Positions 52,776 through 61,817 are shown, numbered from the stretch's first letter. The stretch: 64,000 nucleotides of DNA from Stutzerimonas kunmingensis (GCF_002929225.1 NZ_PISM01000018.1:1-64000), one strand, 5' to 3'. Program-made: numbers and translations. Notes: generated from the sequence alone by a model not told the origin.

Positions 52776-55255
52776 AGCGGTAGTTTGTCCATAATGTCAG
52801 GGTTAACTTCGAAGGGGTCTTCCCCTTCGGTGACTGGCATATCGAAATGCTCAAATGCCATGTCGTTGATCTGCTCCAATGCTCCGTCGAGCATGAGTTC
52901 CATATCGCTTGCTACGGCCCCCAACTCGTCACGAGACCACTCGGTACGGGATACGAGTACACGCAGGAAGGCTGAGTGATCGGCGTCTAAGCCACAAACG
53001 GAGGAAGTATCCTCAACAGTCTCTTCCACAACTACGTCATCTGGCTCAGCAGTCTTGTCGTCAACGAAAACCTGAGCCAGCAGCGCAGATACCTGTTCCG
53101 TTTCACGCTGCAACTGAGCGATGCGCTCTTTGTCCAGAGCAAATTCGCCAACAGGCTTGGACGGAGTTGCTCCGGGAATGGAAGGCGTTGTCTGCGATGA
53201 GCCTACGGCGCTGCCACTGGCGGCCACATGAAGGTCGCTGTAGAGCGATTGCGGATCCAGCTGCAGGGTCTTGTAGACGCGCTCCAGCAACTTCACCTCT
53301 GCGGGGCTAACCTCGCCGTCGACCTGCGCCAAGTGAGCGAGAAAAGCCGCCACAACCCTCTTCGCCGGCTCGGCCAGGGGTTCCAGTTTCTTCTTCAGGC
53401 TTTGCAGGGTTGGTGGCTGGTTAAGCTGCAGACGCAGGTGGGCCTTCAGGCGTTTCCGATGAGCACCGCTCAGGTGACACCAGGAGTCGATATGCTGGGA
53501 TAGCAGCATAATTTCCTGCGGCGACGTGTCACCATCGGCCGCCGCCACAGCACAAGCAAGGTCCAACGTAACAGAGGCGGCGCTATACGCCGGCGAAGAA
53601 CGCAGATCACCATCTTCAGCCTGGGTCGCAAAGAGCGCCACATTGTCCTCTGCCTTGGGTGTTCGGCTGCCTGTCAGCACATCCGGCTCGATACCGATGT
53701 GTAAAGACTCCAGAGCGCGGGCGAGCGTCAGAACCTTGTCTCGCGACAGGCTACCTGCACTCTGCAGTCGCCCTGCCAGCTCACCGAAGCTCATGACCAC
53801 CATGCCATCGCCGATGCGTTGCTTTAGCTCGGCGAGCGCTGTTCGAGCTGCTGGCGGCCACAGGTTTACGGGCAGCTGTAACAGCCCTTCTAGTGCATCA
53901 GGAGTGCCGGGGTTGCGGCCGAGATAACGACTGTAGGGCTCCAACTGCACTGTGCATTCGTCAACCAACTGCTGCAGCTTCTTCCGAGCTGCGCTAGTCG
54001 CAGTGACATCAGGGATACCGGATAGGCCATCCAGCTCTTGGGGTGGTAGACCCGCAGAAGCGGTGTTGTATTGGAGTCTCAGACGGGTCTTGTTCTGAGG
54101 GAGCACCATACCGGCGCCATAACGTTCCTCGTAGCGCATGCAGAACAACTGGGCGAACGCTTCTTTACAGCGGGTTACGGGTGTCCGCTTCCCGATGCTG
54201 TGATCAGACAGCACCCAGGCCAACGCCCAGTCAGCCGGCATTGGTTGCTTGTCAGCCGCCAACTGACCCAGGCCAATACGCAGCTCTACAGGCATTTCGT
54301 AGCCGTAAGGTAACGGTGCCGGCGGCGCCTTTTGATAGCGCCTGGCGAGTATTTGGCCTTGGCGGAGGAAGTCTACGAAGCGACTGGCGTAGTTATTGAA
54401 GGAGTTATTCTTGCCATAGATCGAGAGCAACCGCTCCACCTCGGCAATTATGATAGGTATGTCGGCCGCCGCAGCCTGATCCGTCTTGGCGTCGACAAAA
54501 ACCCTACGCTCAAGACCGTAGAAGAATAAGAACACGTAGCCGATGTTGGCATGCGGAGCCTTTCGACCACTGGATAGCCATTGCAAATATGCGCGGCGGG
54601 CCTCAGGAGAGATGCTGTCGTAACTGGGCCAGTAAGGGGTGAGACGCTCAGATATATCGACGATGCCCCGTGCGACCTTCAGTTTCGGGTTGATCAGTGA
54701 CGGTTCCGAAGGTCCATTGCGCCTGTTTTTATCTTCGCCGACGTAGATCAGACCAATAGTGATATTTTCGCCCGCCACTTCGATGGTTTCGCCAGCAGAA
54801 AGCCACCGCACGTTGGCACTATTCAGGTTCGCCGGCGCGCTCGGAATTCGGTGGGAAGACCGCTCAGTGGCCTCCAAAGTTACGGTAAAAAAGCCAGAGT
54901 CGTCTCGCTTTGCCGAAACCTGCCGGGGCGACGCCGAGACTTGCGCAGGAGCAGAGGGCTCATTTAGTGGCGAGACCTCATCCAATGAAAACGTCAGGCC
55001 GGTGCTTATGCCGAGGTCCGAGGAACTTGAACGAGTTCCCCCTTGAGGTGGCCGCATAGTTGTTGCCGAAGACATGACTGACGGTTTGCTGAAGGCCTTT
55101 ATTACTAGCCACCCGCCTATGCCGACAATGAGTGCTCCGCCCAAGAAAACCCAAACACCCTTGGGAACGGAAGCTAGCCCCCCAATCACTAGGGCACACA
55201 GAACCATCGCTCCAGATACGCCAGACTTGCTGCTGCGCTTACGCTTCCCTGCCAT
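52772..55255 (-). CDS. TerB-N / TerB / TerB-C membrane-anchored protein
   Basis: An 827-residue protein. A basic N-terminus is followed by two TM helices (about 13-30 and 35-52). The TerB-N domain (about 140-250) is clear from RRAYLQWLSSGRKAPHANIGYVFLFFYGLERRVF. A TerB helical bundle follows (about 575-650, with ACAVAAADGDTSPQEIMLLS), and a TerB-C region ends the protein (SAFLRVLVSRTEWSRDELGAVASDMELM onward). TerB proteins are membrane-associated metal-binding sensors linked to phage and stress defence. It is first in the operon and may be the membrane scaffold for the ATPase and helicase. Confidence 0.87.
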   Translation of the reverse strand: MAGKRKRSSKSGVSGAMVLCALVIGGLASVPKGVWVFLGGALIVGIGGWLVIKAFSKPSVMSSATTMRPPQGGTRSSSSDLGISTGLTFSLDEVSPLNEPSAPAQVSASPRQVSAKRDDSGFFTVTLEATERSSHRIPSAPANLNSANVRWLSAGETIEVAGENITIGLIYVGEDKNRRNGPSEPSLINPKLKVARGIVDISERLTPYWPSYDSISPEARRAYLQWLSSGRKAPHANIGYVFLFFYGLERRVFVDAKTDQAAAADIPIIIAEVERLLSIYGKNNSFNNYASRFVDFLRQGQILARRYQKAPPAPLPYGYEMPVELRIGLGQLAADKQPMPADWALAWVLSDHSIGKRTPVTRCKEAFAQLFCMRYEERYGAGMVLPQNKTRLRLQYNTASAGLPPQELDGLSGIPDVTATSAARKKLQQLVDECTVQLEPYSRYLGRNPGTPDALEGLLQLPVNLWPPAARTALAELKQRIGDGMVVMSFGELAGRLQSAGSLSRDKVLTLARALESLHIGIEPDVLTGSRTPKAEDNVALFATQAEDGDLRSSPAYSAASVTLDLACAVAAADGDTSPQEIMLLSQHIDSWCHLSGAHRKRLKAHLRLQLNQPPTLQSLKKKLEPLAEPAKRVVAAFLAHLAQVDGEVSPAEVKLLERVYKTLQLDPQSLYSDLHVAASGSAVGSSQTTPSIPGATPSKPVGEFALDKERIAQLQRETEQVSALLAQVFVDDKTAEPDDVVVEETVEDTSSVCGLDADHSAFLRVLVSRTEWSRDELGAVASDMELMLDGALEQINDMAFEHFDMPVTEGEDPFEVNPDIMDKLPL

Positions 55256-55463
55256 CGCTTCGACTCCCTATACAAGCATGCTGGCCATTTAGCAGTATCG
55301 GCAATTCGGGTGCATCAGCCAATACCTCACGCCAAGCTACATGTTGAATCTCTTTATGATGTTATCCAAATGTGTTCCGTATGCACTGGTGAGATGGCGG
55401 CTCGATGCGAGCCGGGCGGCCACGGGGTAGAATTGATGAGCAGGCACAGCGCCGTCCGCCCTA

Positions 55464-56117
55464 CTACGTCGGTTGCCTCGCGCTGAGCAGTAACTGCGCT
55501 AACCGTGCCAGATTACGCGCATCGTCGATGGCCCTGTGATGCTCACCCTCCCAGGAAAGGCCTATGTTTTCCACTGCACACTTCAGCCCTAGCGCACGGC
55601 AAGCGAAAATCTTCCAAAAGCACTTCTTTAGATTGATATGACGCGCCGGATCCAGCAATACATCTACCCCTGCTCTGAAAGCGTCCTCCTTCAGCTGGTT
55701 TCGGTCGTAATCGCCCCAAGAGCACCAGCGCCAGCCTTCTGTATTTCGCGGCGTCAGCCAGTCACCAAGCTGATCTTGTACCTCCGCGAAACGCTTTGCA
55801 GTATCGACGTCAGATTGAGATATGCCGGTCAGCCCCGTGCAAAACTCAGTTAGCGTGGGGCGAAGTAGCGGTCGGACAAACTGTCCGAAATGATCGACAA
55901 TCCTGTACTCCAACTGAACATCCAACAGCGCGATGCCAATTTCGATCGTCTCCATCTCGTCGCGCTGGACCTTCAATACGTGAGCGTTCCGGGCCGCCTC
56001 GTTTAGGCCGGCAGGGTATTCATCGCAAGTCGCTTCCAGATCCACGCAAAGTAACCAGCGACTTTCTCCAAGTTGTTGACGAAGCGCATCAAGCTGCCCC
56101 CAACGCTTTACCTGCAT
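55464..56117 (-). CDS. DEDDh-type 3'-5' exonuclease
   Basis: A 217-residue exonuclease of the RNase T/ERI1-like group. The Exo I motif is CVDLEATCDE with the following EIGIALLD, Exo II includes WCSWGDYDRNQLKEDA, and Exo III is HHRAIDDARNLARLAQLL, giving the DEDDh set. It may act on RNA or DNA 3' ends. It lies 208 bases from the TerB-protein start on the same strand, so it may be an accessory of that module or independent. The start is the first ATG with normal spacing to the next gene. Confidence 0.88.
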   Translation of the reverse strand: MQVKRWGQLDALRQQLGESRWLLCVDLEATCDEYPAGLNEAARNAHVLKVQRDEMETIEIGIALLDVQLEYRIVDHFGQFVRPLLRPTLTEFCTGLTGISQSDVDTAKRFAEVQDQLGDWLTPRNTEGWRWCSWGDYDRNQLKEDAFRAGVDVLLDPARHINLKKCFWKIFACRALGLKCAVENIGLSWEGEHHRAIDDARNLARLAQLLLSARQPT

Positions 56118-56211
56118 GACACCCCGCCCTTCTTTTCCTCAGAGGATATAAACTTACGAGCATCAGCACGGACCGTGGGCTCAGTTTTATAGTAGTGACA
56201 CGAGAAACGGA

Positions 56212-56583
56212 TCACTGAATCGTTACCGGGGTTGCGTGTATGCCTTTTGCCCTCTGTGCCAACAGCCAATCCAGTGACAGGCGCCCGTCTTCTTTGAAAG
56301 TCACAATAACGTACAAGCTGCCCGTGGCGGTAAACAGCGCCCAAAAACCGCCTTGCTCATGAGCTTTCAGTACATCTGAGGTCCGAACCCGGTGACCGTC
56401 CTGGAACCTTCCATACACATCCGCCCGCACGTGACGATGAACCACGCCGATACAACAGCCTGCGATTAAATAAGCGTCCGTGAGATACGCCGTAACTTCC
56501 CTACCAAAACACATATCCATTGCTCGCGACAACGCGTCAGATACATCACGTGTTTGGTCGATACTTCGTTTAGTTGAACTCAT
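56212..56583 (-). CDS. Small protein of the DUF6957-like type (123 residues)
   Basis: A soluble protein with the block DGHRVRTSDVLKAHEQGGFWALFTATGSLYVIVTF. This parallels GDWVRTTQLIEFADGCIFRTRNTRYVLAG in the product of 56947-57351, so the two look like distant paralogues. The ATG at 56583 is chosen over a TTG five codons upstream. The family is common in Pseudomonas accessory regions and has no known function. It is second to last in a short minus-strand series. Confidence 0.55.
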   Translation of the reverse strand: MSSTKRSIDQTRDVSDALSRAMDMCFGREVTAYLTDAYLIAGCCIGVVHRHVRADVYGRFQDGHRVRTSDVLKAHEQGGFWALFTATGSLYVIVTFKEDGRLSLDWLLAQRAKGIHATPVTIQ

Positions 56584-56632
56584 CACGTCAGCACCCAAAT
56601 TCGGATCAAAACTCGTTGCCCCCCACTAACGG

Positions 56633-56947
56633 CTAGCTGTCCAACCAATAATCGTCTCGAGCAATACGCCCAAACTTGTAGTCTTCATGCTGCGGGGCGT
56701 CGCCAAACAAATGATGTATGCGTCGCTCCTGTCGCAGGTACGCCAAGGTCATGAAGAAGCAGGTTTCACACATCCGTACGCGATAACGCTCACCGTCATG
56801 TCGCGCGCCGTATCCCCAGTGCGCTTGCAGCACACCGAACTGTTCGCCGTACCCAGGCACTCGCATGGAGGTACCACAGACGTCGCAAGGCACATCGGGG
56901 TGTCGGTTGTCTGGTACGTCCATGCCCGCCAATATCTGACGACGCAT
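56633..56947 (-). CDS. Small zinc-binding-like protein (104 residues)
   Basis: Starts MRRQILAGMDVPDNRHPDVP and contains two cysteine pairs, CDVC (about 22) and CETC (about 61), with spacing suited to one zinc ribbon. The start codon overlaps the stop of the upstream gene (ATGA), showing translational coupling. A longer upstream frame is a shadow of that gene. Function unknown; a nucleic-acid-binding role is possible from the zinc ribbon. Confidence 0.6.
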   Translation of the reverse strand: MRRQILAGMDVPDNRHPDVPCDVCGTSMRVPGYGEQFGVLQAHWGYGARHDGERYRVRMCETCFFMTLAYLRQERRIHHLFGDAPQHEDYKFGRIARDDYWLDS

Positions 56948-57351
56948 CAAAAAATCTTCAACACAGTAGTGAACTCGGCGCTTTTGCGAGCCCCTGGGCC
57001 AGCAAGCACATATCGCGTATTGCGCGTTCTGAAAATGCACCCATCGGCAAACTCAATCAGTTGTGTTGTACGCACCCAGTCACCCTCTTGGAAACGGTTG
57101 GCACTGTCGTACAACACGCGGCCGGCATACACCATCGCGGGCTGTTGCCCGGCCGCCTGTAACGTTTCTCGTATCGCGTCAGGCACGATGAGATCGATCC
57201 AGATCCAGTCACGCACAACACAGAAAGGCACCTCGTCAAGCAACGCAGCCGCTGAACCACGCGCGCACGCCTCTGCTAACGACATCTCGATACCAGGCAT
57301 TACCTCACCCGGGGCGTATAACAAATGAGATACTTTCTTTAAATCGTCCAT
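56947..57351 (-). CDS. DUF6957-family small protein (134 residues)
   Basis: A soluble protein with the conserved-looking core QEGDWVRTTQLIEFADGCIFRTRNTRYVLAGPGARKSAEF. I associate this pattern with the DUF6957 proteins of pseudomonads; no function is known. It heads a series of three or four small minus-strand genes ending near the DEDDh exonuclease, with coupled translation to the next gene. The ribosome site is a purine run (GAGAGAT) a few bases before the ATG. Confidence 0.6.
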   Translation of the reverse strand: MDDLKKVSHLLYAPGEVMPGIEMSLAEACARGSAAALLDEVPFCVVRDWIWIDLIVPDAIRETLQAAGQQPAMVYAGRVLYDSANRFQEGDWVRTTQLIEFADGCIFRTRNTRYVLAGPGARKSAEFTTVLKIF

Positions 57352-58259
57352 ACCATCTCTCTATCTGAGCCATAGATGTCTAGAGGCAGAATCTGGGCAA
57401 AACGTCCCTACCTTGACAAACCTACCAAGTATGAAAAGCTTGTTTCCCAATGAGCGTCAGTTCTGACTATTAATATATGGCCTGAGTCTAAAAGGCGAGC
57501 AGCGCAACCCCATCAACCTCCATTATTAAACTAAGTACCTTATTCATCGATGCAAGCCTATGGCATCGCCCCACTACGCTCAGTATTGGACAAAAAACAG
57601 CAACCTGAAACCAATGCAATAAAATAATCCAGCTCCAACCACTGCTCGTCAAGCACTTTTAGAAAAGAAAAAGCCAACCACTGACCATCGGTATTTGTAA
57701 TACGTATATATTGACAAGGATTGCCAGAACTCACGCACCAGAAGAGCAAGAAAGATAATCCTTATCGGACTTACCCTAGGCGCGGCCAATGACTATTTGA
57801 GATCAAGACATATCTCCACGGACGATGCGAGGCTGATCCAACCGGCTCGGAGTCGTCTTTTCGAATTTTGAAATTTCGCACCGTTGGTAATCACCACAAG
57901 CGAGGCGCGTCTGTGACGCGGAAGGGTACCGCGACTCCTCGCGACTGCTTAAATTGCAAACGAAAGCGGATGACCTGAGTAATTTGTAGCGAGGGGCAGG
58001 TTCGAGAAAGTCTGCGTACGCTGAGATCTGCTCACTAACATCTAGCTGCCTATCTAGTGCACGCACGAAGCGCGTCACGCGTCGAGCTGTACGGCGGGGC
58101 CACAAAATGATGGAAATTATGGCTCAGCAATAATTATGGCTGAGCCATAATTCCATATAACCGCAGCGTCACGGAAAAACCGCAATTATTTACAGCCTGC
58201 AATTGACCATGACAGCTGCCCCTCCAACGAGGGGATAGACTAAGTAGGTTAGCTAACTC
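57352..58259. other. Decayed region without a clear gene
   Basis: The largest frame that could be real is a 63-codon one on the minus strand (57558-57749), with CQYIRITNTDGQWLAFSFLKVLDEQWLELDY. Its composition looks protein-like, but no start signal or relative is evident. The rest shows stop codons in all frames. A strong hairpin is present at 58115-58152. Confidence 0.45.
58115..58152. repeat. Long hairpin with 14-bp arms
   Basis: The arms AATTATGGCTCAGC (58115-58128) and GCTGAGCCATAATT (58139-58152) are perfectly complementary with a ten-base loop, and pairing can extend a few bases outward with one bulge. There is no T-run typical of a terminator. It lies about 110 bases upstream of a broken PIN-toxin gene, so it may be the old operator of that toxin-antitoxin locus or the end of a lost element. 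Confidence 0.7.
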
Positions 58260-58265
58260 GGGGCT

Positions 58266-58579
58266 GTGGAGATGATCGAGGATCGCGCCAATGAGCTGTT
58301 CATCAGCGCCGCTAGCATCTGGGAAATCGGCCAAAACGCGATGGGCAAAGCCAGCTTTCAGTTCGATACAGGAGTACTAAGAAGGTCTCTTCTGGACGGC
58401 GACTACAAGGAGCTGTCCATGACCAGCCGACACGCCATTACGGCTGCGGCCTCGCCTCTCCTTCACAGCGCCCATTTGATCGGATGCTCATCGGACAAGC
58501 CGCTTCGGAAGGCTTCATCCTAGTAACCAATAATCATGCTATAGCGAAGTATTCGGGGCCAATCAAGCACGTCGGTTGA
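58266..58579 (+). pseudogene. PIN-domain (VapC-like) toxin remnant
   Basis: The first frame gives NELFISAASIWEIGQNAMGKASFQFD, then LRRSLLDGDYKELSMTSRHA, the middle of a VapC-like PIN protein. Near 58478 one base appears lost; the next frame gives FDRMLIGQAASEGFILVTNN and IAKYSGPIKHVG with a stop at 58577-58579. The N-terminus with the first catalytic aspartate is missing, because stops lie in frame upstream of 58260. So the gene is 5'-truncated and frameshifted. No antitoxin gene remains. Confidence 0.8.
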
Positions 58580-58651
58580 ATGCGCCAGCCTTCGATACCC
58601 TGTCGTAACGGGATGTCTAATGACCATACAAGCCGTCTGCCTGCCTGAAAA

Positions 58652-58766
58652 GTGTCCGGATGGCCGTGGAATCGGTGTCCGGATGCTCGTGGAATGAGTG
58701 TCCGGGTCAGCGTGGAATCACTGTCCGGATGTGCGTGGAATGGGTGTCCGAGTCAGCGTGGAATCC
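58652..58766. repeat. Five tandem 23-bp repeats
   Basis: Units start at 58652, 58675, 58698, 58721 and 58744, exactly 23 bases apart. Each begins (g/c)TGTCCG and carries CGTGGAAT near the end. Positions 9-14 vary between units. Arrays like this occur as transposase-binding repeats at the ends of some IS21-type elements, and this may be such a relic; no istA or istB gene is nearby. There are no spacers, so it is not CRISPR. Confidence 0.8.
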
Positions 58767-58906
58767 GCAATCAAACGCTCCGGCTACGGGCGCGAGCTAA
58801 TCGGCTTGGGCATCAAGGAATTCGTCAATCACAAGCTGATTAGCGTCATCGATATTGACGCGCCGTTCTAACTTCATCTGCACATCAACGCAAACATCAA
58901 TACCTG

Positions 58907-58952
58907 ATGCAGCCAGCCTCCATGATGAAAAGCTCAAGGGAGCTGGCTGCAT
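58907..58952. repeat. Hairpin with 11-bp arms upstream of the aldehyde dehydrogenase gene
   Basis: ATGCAGCCAGC (58907-58917) pairs perfectly with GCTGGCTGCAT (58942-58952) around a 24-base loop. No T-run follows. It lies 170 bases before the aldehyde dehydrogenase start and could be a regulator site or a relic of the decayed region. Confidence 0.55.
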
Positions 58953-59121
58953 AGGCAACCCTGGCGCGAAGCACGGCGCGTTCCCAGCTGATCCAGAAGT
59001 GAGCTGCAAGGGCGTGGAATATGCACACGTGCCGGAACCAATAGCGTTATATTGACATATATGAATATTGCGAATAGCCTGGACTCGTAACCCGCGCTAG
59101 AAACCTCAGGAGGCACCCCCC

Positions 59122-60621
59122 ATGAAAGATTCCAGCGATACCCATCCGAATCACCTTCCCGACAGCAGCTACGGCCTGTTTATTGACAACCAGTGGGTTT
59201 CGGACGAATACGGTGAAACCCTCGACATTATCAACCCCGCCAACGGAAAAATTCTCACCAACATCCCAAACGCCACAGCTGCCGACGTCGACCGCGCGGT
59301 GCAGGCCGCACAGCGCGCCTTCATGACCTGGCGTACCACCTCACCTGCGGAACGCGCCAATGCGTTGTTGAAGATCGCCGACCTGCTGGAAGCCGATGCC
59401 GATCGGTTCGCCGTTCTGGAAACCCTTGATGTAGGTAAACCCATTCGTGAAAGTCGCTCCGTCGACATCCCGCTGGCAATTGATCACTTCCGCTACTTCG
59501 CCGGCGTAATCCGCAGCCAATCGGATGAGGCGGTCATGCTGGATGAGCAAACACTCAGCATCGCTCTCAGTGAACCCCTCGGAGTTGTGGGCCAAGTGAT
59601 TCCGTGGAACTTCCCGCTGCTTATGGCCGCCTGGAAGATCGCTCCGGCCATCGCAGCGGGTAACACCGTAGTCATCAAACCTTCCGAGCTGACCCCGGTA
59701 ACCATCCTCGAACTGGCGAAGATCTTCGCTAAGGTACTTCCAGCCGGCGTGGTCAACATCGTCACAGGCTTAGGCACCACAGTTGGGCAGGCGTTACTGG
59801 ATCATCCGGACCTGCGCAAGCTTGCCTTTACCGGCTCGACGCGTGTCGGCGAACTCGTCGCCAATGCGGCAGCGAAGAAAATCATTCCCGCCACCCTTGA
59901 ACTGGGCGGCAAGTCGGCCAACATCGTTTTCCCCGATGCGAACTGGGACAAGGCCGTGGAAGGCGCAGTCCTCGCCATCCTGTGGAACCAAGGCCAAGTC
60001 TGCGAATCCGGCGCACGGCTGTTCGTTCACGAATCCATCTACGAACGATTCCTAGCTGAGCTCAAGCATAAGTTCGAAGCTGTGCGTGTGGGTGACCCAC
60101 TGAACCCGGACACCATGATGGGTGCACAGGTCAGCAAGTCCCAGATGGAACGGATCCTCGGCTACGTCGATATCGCTAAACAGGAAGGCGCTGAGGTACT
60201 GATCGGCGGCGGTCGTCTCACAGGTGCCAATTACGATGCCGGCTTCTTCATCCAGCCAACGATTCTGGTCGGTGTTCGCAACGATATGCGCGTCGCCTAC
60301 GAGGAAATTTTCGGCCCTGTTCTGTGCGTCATTCCTTTCAAGGATGAAGCGGAGGTCATCGCCATGGCCAACGACTCCGAGTACGGCCTAGCCGGTGCAG
60401 TCTGGACCCAAGACATCAACCGGGCGTTACGTGTGGCACGCGCGGTGGAAACCGGACGTATGTGGGTAAATACCTACCATGAGATCCCTGCCCATGCCCC
60501 CTTTGGTGGCTATAAGAAATCTGGCCTAGGACGGGAAACTCACAAGTCAATGCTGGAAGCCTACAGCCAGAAGAAGAACATCTACGTCAGCCTCAACGAA
60601 GCACCGCTCGGGCTCTTCTGA
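59122..60621 (+). CDS. NAD(P)-dependent aldehyde dehydrogenase
   Basis: A 499-residue ALDH-superfamily enzyme that oxidises an aldehyde to the carboxylate. It has the cofactor-site PWNFPLLMAAWKIAPAIAAGN block, the general base Glu260 in LELGGKSANIVFPDA and nucleophile Cys294 in NQGQVCESGARLFVHE, where Glu replaces the more usual Ser/Ala after the Cys. The end SGLGRETHKSMLEAYSQKKNIYVSL is typical of the YdcW/ExaC/acetaldehyde-type group. A ribosome site (AGGAGG) precedes the ATG closely. It is first in a plus-strand cluster with an ene-reductase and a luciferase-like protein, suggesting removal of reactive aldehydes; the true substrate is not known. Confidence 0.93.
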   Translation: MKDSSDTHPNHLPDSSYGLFIDNQWVSDEYGETLDIINPANGKILTNIPNATAADVDRAVQAAQRAFMTWRTTSPAERANALLKIADLLEADADRFAVLETLDVGKPIRESRSVDIPLAIDHFRYFAGVIRSQSDEAVMLDEQTLSIALSEPLGVVGQVIPWNFPLLMAAWKIAPAIAAGNTVVIKPSELTPVTILELAKIFAKVLPAGVVNIVTGLGTTVGQALLDHPDLRKLAFTGSTRVGELVANAAAKKIIPATLELGGKSANIVFPDANWDKAVEGAVLAILWNQGQVCESGARLFVHESIYERFLAELKHKFEAVRVGDPLNPDTMMGAQVSKSQMERILGYVDIAKQEGAEVLIGGGRLTGANYDAGFFIQPTILVGVRNDMRVAYEEIFGPVLCVIPFKDEAEVIAMANDSEYGLAGAVWTQDINRALRVARAVETGRMWVNTYHEIPAHAPFGGYKKSGLGRETHKSMLEAYSQKKNIYVSLNEAPLGLF

Positions 60622-60684
60622 CCTCCTTGAACCATGTTTTTTTGACTTATAACATCGAATATTTTAGATATGCAGGTAAGCAAA

Positions 60685-61809
60685 ATGACACACTCAGAAC
60701 TTTTTAAAACCACTCAGCTGGGCCCATACACCCTCAAGAACCGTATCGTTCTGCCGCCACTGACGCGTTCACGCAGCTCCCAACCCGGCAATATTGCGAA
60801 CGACCTAATGGCCACATATTACCGTCAGCGCAGCGGTGCTGGCTTCATGGTGACCGAGGGCACACAGATCGAACCCCGAGGACAGGGTTATGCCTGGACA
60901 CCTGGCATTCATAGCCCGGAACAGATACAAGGCTGGCGTAAGGTCACCGACGCTGTTCACGCCGAAGGGGGGGTGATCTTTGCTCAACTTTGGCATGTGG
61001 GCCGCGTGTCGCACACGTCGCTGCAACCCGGTGGTGAAGCGCCCGTCGCGCCATCAGCCATCCGCGCGGACAACGTCAAGGTGTTCATCGAAACTGGCCC
61101 CGGCACGGGTACACTGGCCGACCCTTCGACCCCACGAGCCCTGTCCACCAAGGAGGTAAAGGAACTGGTTGAGCTCTACGCCCAAGCAGCCCGAAATGCT
61201 TTGGACGCAGGTTTTGACGGGGTGGAGCTTCACTGCGCGAATGGGTACCTGGTAAACCAGTTCATTTCGGCGCATACCAACCAGCGTGATGATGAATATG
61301 GCGGTTCGCTGCAGAACCGTCTTCGCTTCCTGCGCGAAATCACCCTCGCCGTTGCTGGTGTCGTCGGCAAGGAGCGCGTTGGCGTTCGCTTCGCCCCGCT
61401 GTTCGCGACCACAGACGAAGACCGCGTCTACCTTGGCCTGGTCGAAGAAGATCCTCACCAAACCTACATCGAGGCAGTGAAGATCCTCGAGGAAGTAGGC
61501 ATTGCCTACCTGTCGCTCGCCGAAGCCGATTGGGAAAACGCACCCGAGCTGCCTGAGACGTTCCGGGAAGCTGTTCGTAAGACCTTCAGCGGCAAGATTA
61601 TCTATGCCGGCAAGTACACCGCTGAACGAGGAAATCGCGTGATAAAAGCTGGCTGGGGCGACCTGATCGCTTTTGGCCGCCCCTTCATTGCGAACCCCGA
61701 CCTGCCCGCTCGTATCGCCAACAACTGGCCGCTTAACCCAGTTGATCCAAGCAGCATGTACGGCGGTACCGATAAGGGCTACACCGACTACCCGACTTAC
61801 AAATCCTAA
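60685..61809 (+). CDS. Old Yellow Enzyme family ene-reductase (NemA-like)
   Basis: A 374-residue FMN enzyme that reduces activated alkenes, N-ethylmaleimide or nitro-esters with NAD(P)H. Landmarks are FKTTQLGPYTLKNRIVLPPLTRSRS, GGVIFAQLWHVGRVSH, the substrate-binding HCANGYLVNQF (His and Asn near 182-185), DEYGGSLQNRLRFL and DLIAFGRPFIANPDLP. The second ATG (60685) is preferred because AGGTAAG lies just upstream of it. It is 63 bases after the aldehyde dehydrogenase and is followed by a strong terminator. Confidence 0.93.
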   Translation: MTHSELFKTTQLGPYTLKNRIVLPPLTRSRSSQPGNIANDLMATYYRQRSGAGFMVTEGTQIEPRGQGYAWTPGIHSPEQIQGWRKVTDAVHAEGGVIFAQLWHVGRVSHTSLQPGGEAPVAPSAIRADNVKVFIETGPGTGTLADPSTPRALSTKEVKELVELYAQAARNALDAGFDGVELHCANGYLVNQFISAHTNQRDDEYGGSLQNRLRFLREITLAVAGVVGKERVGVRFAPLFATTDEDRVYLGLVEEDPHQTYIEAVKILEEVGIAYLSLAEADWENAPELPETFREAVRKTFSGKIIYAGKYTAERGNRVIKAGWGDLIAFGRPFIANPDLPARIANNWPLNPVDPSSMYGGTDKGYTDYPTYKS

Positions 61810-61817
61810 ACGCTCAG

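Noticed and set aside
51753-52979. A 408-codon plus-strand frame opposite the BrxD-like gene
   Set aside because: The minus-strand product has clear Walker motifs and coupled neighbours; the plus frame has no recognisable protein features.
49286-55255. A complete BREX or DISARM system
   Set aside because: There is no methylase, PglZ, BrxC, PLD nuclease or DUF1998 gene nearby; only BrxD-like and helicase parts are shared.
58652-58766. The 23-bp repeats as a CRISPR array
   Set aside because: Units are directly adjacent with no spacers, and there are no cas genes in the window.
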